Part shown: piece by piece, positions 1 through 4,658 of the stretch
Layout: each line of letters begins with the position of its first letter
Numbering within the stretch: the first letter of the stretch is position 1
Assembly: GCA_044870185.1 (NCBI GenBank)
Contig: JBIOYL010000032.1
Span: 1-5,234, forward strand
DNA length: 5,234 nucleotides
Direction: 5' to 3'
Source of the DNA: JBIOYL01 sp044870185
GTDB taxonomy: Bacteria; Actinomycetota; CALGFH01
Notes under the pieces: generated by a model
The model's input: only the letters and a program-made list of their open reading frames with translations
What the model was told of the DNA's origin: nothing
The model's database searches: none
Translations under genes and position numbers: made by a program

Positions 1-506
1 CTGTCGGGCAGCTGGATGTCTTTGAGCTCCACCAGGGTGACCACCACCCCCCAGCCCTCGGTGGCCACGTCCAGGATCTCGCGGATGTCGACGTTGATGC
101 GGTCGGTCTCGGCCAGGGTCTGGTCCAGGGTGTGCTGGCCGACCACCTTGCGCAGGGTGGTCTGGGCGATCTGGCTGATCGCGGCGGCCACGTTTTCGAT
201 CGCGACCACCGACTTGACCGCGTCGACCACGCGGTAGTAGGCGACCGCGGAGACGTCGACGCTGACGTTGTCGCGGGTGATGATGCCCTGGGACTGGATC
301 GGCATGGTCACGATCCGCAGCGACACCCGCCGCAGCACCTCGATCAGCGGCAGAATCAACCGTAAACCGGGCTCTTTGACCCCGATGACCCGTCCGAGGC
401 GGAACAGCACCCCCCGCTCGTACTGCTTGACGATCCGCACCGACAGCGCCAGCCCGAGCAGCGCCAGCACGGCGAGCACCACCAGCACGGTCAGCCACCC
501 GCTCAT
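1..506 (-). CDS. Slipin / stomatin-like SPFH (Band 7) membrane protein, C-terminus cut by window edge
   Basis: Slipins are membrane-anchored scaffold proteins that oligomerise in the cytoplasmic membrane and are linked to membrane microdomains and stress; the exact role here is unknown. The first 168 residues are visible. Residues about 4-22 form one Leu/Val/Ala-rich membrane segment. The slipin signature follows: VKQYERGVLFRLGRV (about 26-40), PGLRLILP, then QGIITRDNVSVDVSAVAYYRV, and a late VELKDIQLPD typical of the end of the Band 7 core. The family is usually about 250-320 residues, so the C-terminal part, probably a coiled coil, lies outside the window. The ATG at 504-506 is chosen because it starts the membrane segment and has an AAGGGA Shine-Dalgarno sequence 6-7 bases upstream. 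It lies downstream of hsp20 on the same strand but is separated by about 200 bases and a strong hairpin, so independent transcription or partial read-through are both possible. The NfeD partner often found beside slipins is not visible. Confidence 0.93.
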   Translation of the reverse strand, partial: MSGWLTVLVVLAVLALLGLALSVRIVKQYERGVLFRLGRVIGVKEPGLRLILPLIEVLRRVSLRIVTMPIQSQGIITRDNVSVDVSAVAYYRVVDAVKSVVAIENVAAAISQIAQTTLRKVVGQHTLDQTLAETDRINVDIREILDVATEGWGVVVTLVELKDIQLPD

Positions 507-668
507 GTCTGTTCCCTTCTCAACCTCTCACTCGGTACCGCTTGCCGTCTGCCGTCGAGGAGCAGCCTGGTCCTTGCCGTGGGAGTGCTCGGTGATGGGG
601 CCGACGGCACGGCAGCAGCCGAGCATGGCGTGTCCGGTTCGGCCCGCCCTCCTGGGCGTCCCTGGGCG

Positions 669-702
669 AGCGGGGCGGAGCTGGCCGGCTCCGCCCTCCG
701 CT
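669..702 (-). terminator. Strong GC-rich hairpin just downstream of hsp20
   Basis: An inverted repeat begins 4 bases past the hsp20 stop codon (707-709). The inner stem is a perfect 8 bp (GGCGGAGC at 674-681 with GCTCCGCC at 688-695) around a 6-base loop. After a 2-base bulge (696-697) it continues for 5 more base pairs (AGCGG at 669-673 with CCGCT at 698-702). There is no T-run on the minus strand after it, as is common for actinobacterial hairpin terminators. It probably ends or attenuates hsp20 transcription before the slipin gene, or protects the hsp20 mRNA 3' end. Confidence 0.65.
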
Positions 703-706
703 CTCC

Positions 707-1228
707 TCAGCGGGGCGTGGCGGCCTCCTCACCGCCTGCCCCAGGGATGGTCTCGCGGCTGGGGCGCACCTGGATGCGCTTGGGTGTGGCCTCCTGCATC
801 TTGGGCACCACGATCTGCAGCACGCCGTCCTCGACCGTGGCCTGGACCGCGTCCGCCAGCACATGGGCGGGCAGCATGATCGAGCGGCGGAAGGCGCCGT
901 AGCGGCGCTCGACCCGGTGGAAGCGCTGCTCGGAGGAGTCATGGGCGAAGTGTCGCTCGCCCTGGATGGTCAACAGGCCGTCCTCGAGGGTGACCTCCAG
1001 GTCGTCGGCCTGGACCCCAGGCAACTCAACCGTGACCAGGTAGGCGTCCTTGCGTTCGGAGATGTCCAGCGCCGGCGCCCAGGCTGGGGTGCTGCTCGCA
1101 CCCGCAGTGGCGCCCTGCCGCTGGCCGTGCAGGCCGAGCGCGTGGGCCAGCATCGGGGTCATCTGGGCCAGCTCGTCCTGCGCGCCGCGCAGGTCTTCGA
1201 ACGGGTCCCACTGGGTCATGGTGGCCAT
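707..1228 (-). CDS. Hsp20 / alpha-crystallin family small heat shock protein
   Basis: This is an ATP-independent holdase that binds unfolding proteins in the cytoplasm and keeps them refoldable. It has 173 residues, within the usual 140-180. The N-terminal arm begins with the WDPFEDLR-type motif (residues 7-14) common in bacterial Hsp20. The alpha-crystallin domain spans about residues 50-145: WAPALDISERKDAYLVTVELPGV opens it, EDGLLTIQGER follows, and GVLQIVVPK (135-143) is the family's conserved G-x-L strand. A C-terminal I-x-V motif (IQV, about 152-154), used in oligomer assembly, is present. The start at 1226-1228 is preferred over an in-frame ATG at 1244-1246 because AAGGGAGA sits about 5 bases upstream of it and the family usually begins close to the WDPF motif. 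The gene diverges from the TetR gene and may be controlled from the shared region. I see no clear HspR-type CTTGAGT-N7-ACTCAAG site. Confidence 0.95.
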   Translation of the reverse strand: MATMTQWDPFEDLRGAQDELAQMTPMLAHALGLHGQRQGATAGASSTPAWAPALDISERKDAYLVTVELPGVQADDLEVTLEDGLLTIQGERHFAHDSSEQRFHRVERRYGAFRRSIMLPAHVLADAVQATVEDGVLQIVVPKMQEATPKRIQVRPSRETIPGAGGEEAATPR

Positions 1229-1239
1229 CTGGTCTCCCT

Positions 1240-1265
1240 TTTTCATGGCCGTTCTTCATGGCCGT
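1240..1265. repeat. 13-bp tandem duplication at the hsp20 5' end
   Basis: TTTTCATGGCCGT (1240-1252) is followed directly by TCTTCATGGCCGT (1253-1265), with 12 of 13 bases identical. On the minus strand each copy carries an ATG, giving decoy starts at 1246 and 1259 in different frames just upstream of the preferred hsp20 start at 1228. It lies in the hsp20 leader and looks like a local slippage duplication. Confidence 0.8.
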
Positions 1266-1300
1266 GCGGCCCGGCGTCTCGGGGAGAAGGCAGACCCTCA

Positions 1301-1325
1301 GGTGAGTGATCGGCGTTCACTTGCC
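1301..1325. promoter_or_regulatory. Imperfect dyad in the divergent hsp20/tetR region
   Basis: GGTGAGTGA (1301-1309) and TCACTTGCC (1317-1325) form an inverted repeat with 7 of 9 positions matching around a 7-base spacer. The 9-N7-9 geometry suits a dimeric regulator. The sequence does not match the HspR HAIR box or the RheA site, so the binding protein is unknown; the adjacent TetR protein is one candidate. The right arm overlaps the predicted -35 of the tetR promoter. Confidence 0.4.
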
Positions 1326-1345
1326 GAGTGAGCAGACTCTATGGT
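1316..1345 (+). promoter_or_regulatory. Predicted sigma-70-type promoter for the tetR operon
   Basis: TTCACT (1316-1321, 4 of 6 to TTGACA) and TATGGT (1340-1345, fits the actinobacterial TANNNT -10) are separated by 18 bases. Transcription would begin near 1352, about 37 bases before the tetR ATG at 1389. The -10 abuts the ACAGTG dyad and the -35 overlaps the other dyad, which is what a repressed promoter would look like. This is by eye only. Confidence 0.4.
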
Positions 1346-1347
1346 AA

Positions 1348-1361
1348 ACAGTGGTCACTGT
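1348..1361. promoter_or_regulatory. Putative TetR operator (6-2-6 perfect dyad)
   Basis: ACAGTG and CACTGT are perfect inverted 6-base arms around GT. The dyad sits immediately after the predicted -10 of the tetR promoter, over the expected transcription start, and 27 bases before the tetR start codon. TetR-family repressors commonly bind such short dyads in their own promoters and in the promoter of the divergent gene. Autoregulation is therefore likely by analogy, not shown. Confidence 0.5.
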
Positions 1362-1388
1362 CAAGGCCATCGTTCAGACGAGGTGAAC

Positions 1389-2276
1389 ATGGAGATGAAG
1401 GGGGAGCGCGTGCAGGAGCAAGCCAAGCCACCGCCCACCAGGCGCGCCACGGCAACGCCCGACGGGGGCGCGTCCGGGCGCGCGTCCGACTGGGCGCCGG
1501 GCTCGCTGTGGTTCAACCCGCCCATCGCCGACGACCAGGACCGCCGCCCCCCGCTCACCCGCCAGCGGGTGGTCGCCGAGGCGCTCACGGTCATCGCCGA
1601 GGAAGGCGCCCAGGCGCTGACCATGCGCACCCTGGCCGCCCGCCTGGGGGTCGTCCCCGGGGCGCTGTACCGCCACGTCCGCAACAAGCAGCAACTCCAG
1701 GACCTGGTCCTTGACGGCGTGCTCGCCGAGGTCGACTTCCGCGTCGACCCCTCCCCGCCCTGGACCGACCGGCTCAAGCTGCTCGCCCACCGGCTCCGAG
1801 CGGTGCTCGACGACCACCCCGGGGTCGCCGCGCTGCTCAAGACCCGCGACCCCCTCGGACCCCACTCGCTCGCCCTGGCCGAGGCGTTCCTTGCGCCACT
1901 GCAGACCGCCGGGTTCGGCGACCGCGAGGCCGGCCTGGCCTTCTTCCTCCTGGTCGACTACACCGTCGGCTTTGCGGTCAGCAGCCCCCGCACCGCGGCC
2001 AATGAGCAGCGCGTCCGCGACGCCGCGACCAGAGCCCAGCTGCACCAGTTCTTCCGCTCGCTGCCCCCCGACCGCTTCCCCGCCCTGGTCGCCCTCGGCG
2101 AGCACGTCTGGGTCGACAACCGCGACGAGCGCTTCGCCGCCGGCCTCGACGTGCTCGTCGACGGGCTCGAGCGCGCCCAACACGCCCCCCACCGGCGCAC
2201 GCTCGGGCGCCGACCGACCACGACCACCAAGACCACCCGACCACATGAGGACGGACAGCAGGCGGCGGATAGATGA
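1389..2276 (+). CDS. TetR/AcrR-family transcriptional regulator with TetR_C-type ligand domain
   Basis: This is a DNA-binding repressor, presumably dimeric and released by a small ligand. It has 295 residues, long for the family (about 190-230), because of an unstructured proline/charge-rich N-terminal extension of about 50 residues and a polar Thr/Arg-rich tail after about 266. The TetR_N domain runs from about 56 to 102: LTRQRVVAEALTVIAEEG, then the helix-turn-helix LTMRTLAARLGVVPGALYRHV and the following NKQQL. The rest resembles the tetracycline-repressor-like C-terminal domain, with a helical ligand core (DRLKLLAHRLRAVLDDHPGVA; AFFLLVDYTVGFAV). The start is uncertain: ATG 1389 (GAGGTG 3 bases before), ATG 1395 (same GAGGTG at better spacing) or GTG 1410 (AAGGGGGAG before it). 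A more upstream ATG at 1341 is rejected because it lies in the promoter/operator. Likely targets are itself and perhaps divergent hsp20; the ligand is unknown. Confidence 0.93.
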   Translation: MEMKGERVQEQAKPPPTRRATATPDGGASGRASDWAPGSLWFNPPIADDQDRRPPLTRQRVVAEALTVIAEEGAQALTMRTLAARLGVVPGALYRHVRNKQQLQDLVLDGVLAEVDFRVDPSPPWTDRLKLLAHRLRAVLDDHPGVAALLKTRDPLGPHSLALAEAFLAPLQTAGFGDREAGLAFFLLVDYTVGFAVSSPRTAANEQRVRDAATRAQLHQFFRSLPPDRFPALVALGEHVWVDNRDERFAAGLDVLVDGLERAQHAPHRRTLGRRPTTTTKTTRPHEDGQQAADR

Positions 2277-2281
2277 CCCTC

Positions 2282-2291
2282 AAGGAGGTGA
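2282..2291 (+). promoter_or_regulatory. Near-ideal ribosome binding site for the zinc-ribbon gene
   Basis: AAGGAGGTGA is an essentially full match to the anti-Shine-Dalgarno sequence, with the AGGAGG core 7 bases before GTG 2296. It decides the start of the downstream gene, whose frame is otherwise open far upstream inside tetR. It is the strongest ribosome binding site in the window. Confidence 0.85.
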
Positions 2292-2295
2292 CCCG

Positions 2296-2679
2296 GTGAG
2301 CATCGGCGCTCGCTGTGGGTCGTGCAACCGGGAGGTGCTGCTGGTGCAGCTGGTCCAGTCCAGCGACGGCTTCCGCTGTCCGTGTTGCGGCTTCGCCTTC
2401 GCGCCTGGCTACGCCACCGTTGCCCCGGCCGTGGCCGCCCGCGTGCTGGTCGCACAGCAGGCCCTGGTCACCGCGCTCACCGAGCTTGGGTCGATGACCG
2501 GTGACCGGCTCCGCCTCGACTGGGCCACGACCGTCGACCCAATCGCCAACACCCTGCCCCAGGCCGAGGCCAAGGCCGAGCAACCCGGTCTGGCCCGCCG
2601 GCGCCATGCCCACTGGTGGACCCGCGGCGCTACCGCACAGCCCACCCAACCATCCCGCACGGGGGAACCGTCAACGTGA
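2296..2679 (+). CDS. Small zinc-ribbon protein of unknown function
   Basis: I do not recognise the family. The 127-residue product starts at GTG 2296, fixed by the AAGGAGGTGA site. Residues 7-31 carry two CxxC knuckles, C7-GS-C10 and C28-PC-C31, 17 residues apart, followed by GFAFAPGYA; this is the layout of a treble-clef or rubredoxin-like zinc ribbon that binds one metal ion. Residues about 42-66 (VAPAVAARVLVAQQALVTALTELG) should form an Ala/Leu-rich helix. The tail from about 90 is low-complexity and polar, with an HAHWW patch at 104-108. There is no signal peptide or membrane segment, so it is probably cytoplasmic. It begins 19 bases after the tetR stop and probably shares its transcript. 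It could be a DNA- or protein-binding accessory, or a metal or redox sensor. The call that it is a real gene is firm; the function is not known. Confidence 0.8.
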   Translation: MSIGARCGSCNREVLLVQLVQSSDGFRCPCCGFAFAPGYATVAPAVAARVLVAQQALVTALTELGSMTGDRLRLDWATTVDPIANTLPQAEAKAEQPGLARRRHAHWWTRGATAQPTQPSRTGEPST

Positions 2680-3038
2680 ACCAAGCGCCTTGCCCGGCCC
2701 CGTGGCGCGGAGACCACACTGTCGGATCACCGGTCTGGCCCCTCGCTCCTGCCACCCGCCGTGCCAGGTCCCGCTCAGCTTGCACCGGGAAAGGTCGGTC
2801 CGGTCCACGCGCTCGCGGTTGCACGGCTGCCACCCCAGCCGATCAACGCCGCCACCGAGGCTTCTGAACAGCCGTTCCCTATCCTGTCGCGATCGGGCAG
2901 GGTACCGGGCTGCCGCTCCGGCCCGGCGGACCCAAGCCCTGCTGTGCTTTGGGGCTACGGGTGGCGTCAACAGCATGATGGTTCAGCGCGCGGCAGCTTC
3001 GCAGGTTGCTACCCAGCCCGACGATGCGGGAGGTTGCC
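2680..3038. other. 359-base intergenic region with no supported gene
   Basis: Reading frames here are open on both strands, but only as chance high-GC frames: codon third positions are not biased as in neighbouring genes and no protein motif is seen. A weak hairpin just after the zinc-ribbon stop (GCGCC 2685-2689 with GGCGC 2704-2708, 14-base loop) could be a modest terminator. No convincing promoter for the gene at 3039 was found by eye, although one should lie in the right half of this gap. Confidence 0.6.
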
Positions 3039-3656
3039 ATGAGGCCCGACGAGGAGCTGCTCGGGGTCGTCGTCCACAGCGGCCTGGTGCTGGCTCACGG
3101 CAAGGATGTCGTAGCCGCCCTTCGATGGATCACGGCGTTCCCTGCCGGACTGAGCCTTGATGCGGTTGTTCTCGCGCGTGATGTGCACGCCGAGGCGGCC
3201 GATCGCCGCGAGCACGACGCCATGGTCCAGCGAGAGGTCGACGCGGCCACACGGCGGAAGGATGAGGCCTCGGCAAAGCAGGAGAGCCAGATCGCGGCCC
3301 AGTCGGAAGGTCAGGGGGCGGCCGAGCGGGAGCGTCTGCGCAAGCAAGCCATGATCGAACGACGGTTCCTGCCCGTGCTCAACGGGGGCGACACGCTGCG
3401 GCTGGCGGTGCTCCTACCTGCCGGCGATGCCCAGTGGCTGGACGCGTACCAGTCGACCAGTTCTAGCACCGAGGATCGCTACCGGCTGGAGGCCTCCTAT
3501 TGGGTGTCGCCCCTTCCCAGGGACGGCCTGCTCACGCTGGTCTGCGCGTGGCCGGAGATCGGACTACCAGAGGTGCTGACCGATCTCGTCCTCCCCGACC
3601 TGGCTGTCCGTGCTGCTGGGACTCGTTCCCTGTGGGACGTCGCAGGGGACCTCTGA
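3039..3656 (+). CDS. Hypothetical protein, resembles an actinobacterial family of unknown function
   Basis: The function is unknown. The product has 205 residues from ATG 3039, chosen because GGGAGG lies 5 bases upstream; the TTG at 3006 in the same frame lacks a site. Three parts are visible. Residues about 8-50 (GVVVHSGLVLAHGKDVVAALRWITAFPAGLSLD) look like a beta-rich segment. Residues about 50-109 are highly charged and Gln/Glu/Arg/Ala-rich, without prolines, and should be a long helix or coiled coil. Residues about 110-200 form a second beta-rich segment with GDTLRLAVLLPAGD, then YRLEASYWVSPLPRDGLLTLVCAWPEIGLPE and a closing SLWD. From memory, many actinobacterial hypothetical proteins share the last motif (W-PLP-PGPL-F-WP-GIPE and a C-terminal LW) and a similar N-terminal block; that assignment is inference. 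There are no membrane segments or known catalytic motifs. It stands alone between two gaps. Confidence 0.8.
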   Translation: MRPDEELLGVVVHSGLVLAHGKDVVAALRWITAFPAGLSLDAVVLARDVHAEAADRREHDAMVQREVDAATRRKDEASAKQESQIAAQSEGQGAAERERLRKQAMIERRFLPVLNGGDTLRLAVLLPAGDAQWLDAYQSTSSSTEDRYRLEASYWVSPLPRDGLLTLVCAWPEIGLPEVLTDLVLPDLAVRAAGTRSLWDVAGDL

Positions 3657-3746
3657 GGACGTTATCCGCGCGAGCACCGGTCCATGGGTTCGCGTCGCTT
3701 CCGCGGTCGACGTGCTTTTGCCGCTGGCGCCTTCGCTGTATCAGGC

Positions 3747-3979
3747 GTGCCAGCCAACCCACTGACCAGCGAGCGAGTCGCCGGCAAACTGGCTACGAGG
3801 CACTCGACGGCGGCGAGGCGCTCGACGGCGAGATCGACGCCGAGCAGGGCAGGTCCAACCTTGACATCGAGAAGCACCTGCGACGCGCTGAGCTGAAGCT
3901 CGCCCAAGCCAACGCCGGGCTTGCCATGGCAGGGGAGCTGGGCTGGCAAGGAGACGGCAACGGCAGTCCGGCATGCTGA
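3747..3979 (+). pseudogene. Possible frameshifted remnant of a small helical protein
   Basis: From about 3795 to the TGA at 3977-3979 one frame has strongly G/C-ending codons and reads as a plausible soluble protein (EALDGGEALDGEIDAEQ, then DIEKHLRRAELKLAQANAGLAMA, a likely amphipathic helix). That frame has no ATG, GTG or TTG from about 3656 onward and its upstream part is not protein-like. A GTG at 3747 opens the neighbouring frame with VPANPLTSERVAGKLA, and a single-base insertion near 3794-3797 would join the two. I read this as a decayed gene of about 78 residues. Short tandem CTCGACGGCG units (about 3812-3830) may have helped slippage. Alternatives are a sequencing error in a real gene, or chance. 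No family is recognised. Confidence 0.3.
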
Positions 3980-4150
3980 GCGCCGCACCTGCCGTCCACA
4001 CCGCAGACAGCACCGGTTGTGGTCTCGTCCCGGGTCCCGTCGCTAGCGTCTGAACCGCATCTTGGCAGCTAGACCCGGTCGGGGTCGCTTGCGTGCCCGC
4101 CCACCCCGCACCGTTCCGTCGCCGGCAAGCGGCCGATTGGTCTTGCTCGC

Positions 4151-4179
4151 TTGTCCGTCGAGTGGTACGCGCATAGCCT
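4151..4179 (+). promoter_or_regulatory. Possible promoter of the GYD-domain gene
   Basis: TTGTCC (4151-4156) and TAGCCT (4174-4179) are separated by the ideal 17 bases; the -10 fits the actinobacterial TANNNT pattern and the -35 matches TTGACA at 4 of 6 positions. Transcription would begin near 4186, about 50 bases before the start codon. This is judged by eye and could be chance. Confidence 0.35.
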
Positions 4180-4237
4180 GCAGCGAGCGGGCGCTTCAGG
4201 AGTTCTCAAGGGTGCGTTGGTGGAGGGGTAGGCGGCG

Positions 4238-4564
4238 ATGTCGAAGTACGCAGTGTTCTTCACCCTCAAGGGCGAGGCCATCGCCCGGGCGATGGAGGTA
4301 CCAAGCGACCGGGTCGCGGTCGTGTCCAAGGCGGTCGAGTCCGCGGGGGGAAAGCTTGAGGCGTACTACTTGATGTTCGGCCAGTACGACGGGTTCGTGA
4401 TCGTGGATCTCCCCGATTCCCGGGCAGCTGCCGCGTCCAGCCTGGCGGTGAGCAGCACCGGGGCCTTCGAGCACCTGGAGACCCACGAACTCATCGAGGC
4501 AGAAGACGTCAACCCGATCCTGGAGCAGGCCAAGGGCATCACCCAAGAGCTCCCCGGTACCTAG
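4238..4564 (+). CDS. GYD-domain protein
   Basis: GYD-domain proteins are small cytoplasmic ferredoxin-fold-like proteins of the dimeric alpha/beta-barrel type; the molecular function of the family is not established. The 108-residue product matches in length and order: YAVFFTLKGEAIARAMEVPSDR (residues 4-25), the helix KAVESAGGKLEAYYLMFG (31-48), the namesake GQYDGFVIVDLPD (48-60, with G48, Y50, D51) and then an Ala/Ser-rich helix before the last strand (EHLETHELIEAEDV). Two features differ from typical members: a C-terminal extension of about 18 residues (VNPILEQAKGITQELPGT), and Gln in the G-E-Y-D position. ATG 4238 is preceded by GGAGGGG at 4222-4228 with 9 bases between. It appears to be a single-gene transcript between a decayed region and an insertion sequence. 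Confidence 0.92.
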   Translation: MSKYAVFFTLKGEAIARAMEVPSDRVAVVSKAVESAGGKLEAYYLMFGQYDGFVIVDLPDSRAAAASSLAVSSTGAFEHLETHELIEAEDVNPILEQAKGITQELPGT

Positions 4565-4569
4565 TCCAA

Positions 4570-4602
4570 AGCCGGCCCCGCACGACTGGGCGCCGGCCGG
4601 CT
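4570..4602 (+). terminator. Possible terminator of the GYD gene
   Basis: AGCCGGCC (4570-4577) and GGCCGGCT (4595-4602) make a perfect 8-bp stem with a 17-base loop, starting 5 bases after the GYD stop codon. No T-tract follows. The position supports a terminator role; the long loop weakens it. Confidence 0.4.
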
Positions 4603-4658
4603 GCTGGGCGGGCTGCGCCGCTGCGGGGTGCTCGACTTGCGGCTCGCGGACGTGCGTC

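Larger units (their letters stand above)
3657..4237. other. 581-base gap holding a probable gene remnant and the GYD promoter region
   Basis: No intact gene is supported. The middle (about 3747-3979) has codon bias like real genes in one plus-strand frame without a usable start, described separately as a remnant. From 3980 to about 4140 I see no gene or structure. The right end holds a possible promoter and the ribosome binding site (GGAGGGG at 4222-4228) of the GYD gene. Confidence 0.5.

Noticed and set aside
528..626. A 32-residue minus-strand reading frame (MLGCCRAVGPITEHSHGKD...) between hsp20 and slipin.
   Set aside because: No Shine-Dalgarno sequence precedes its ATG, it has no recognisable motif, and short open frames are expected by chance at this GC content.
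651..670. Two 10-base units beginning CCTGGGCG (651-658, 661-668).
   Set aside because: Only two short copies with no third unit or symmetry; likely chance in GC-rich sequence.
268..1331. Long plus-strand open frames opposite slipin and hsp20.
   Set aside because: They are antisense shadows of two clearly recognised genes; their translations are Arg/Pro/Ser-rich without any domain.
1374..2246. A 290-residue minus-strand open frame opposite tetR.
   Set aside because: It is Gly/Val/Glu-rich with no motif and is fully explained as the antisense shadow of the TetR coding sequence.
2501..3160. A 219-residue plus-strand frame spanning the gap between the zinc-ribbon gene and the next gene.
   Set aside because: It overlaps both neighbours out of frame, is Pro/Arg/Ser-rich, and has no start signal or domain.
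3662..3988. A minus-strand 108-residue frame across the 3657-4237 gap.
   Set aside because: It is opposite the plus-strand stretch whose codon bias is better; no ribosome site or known motif supports it.
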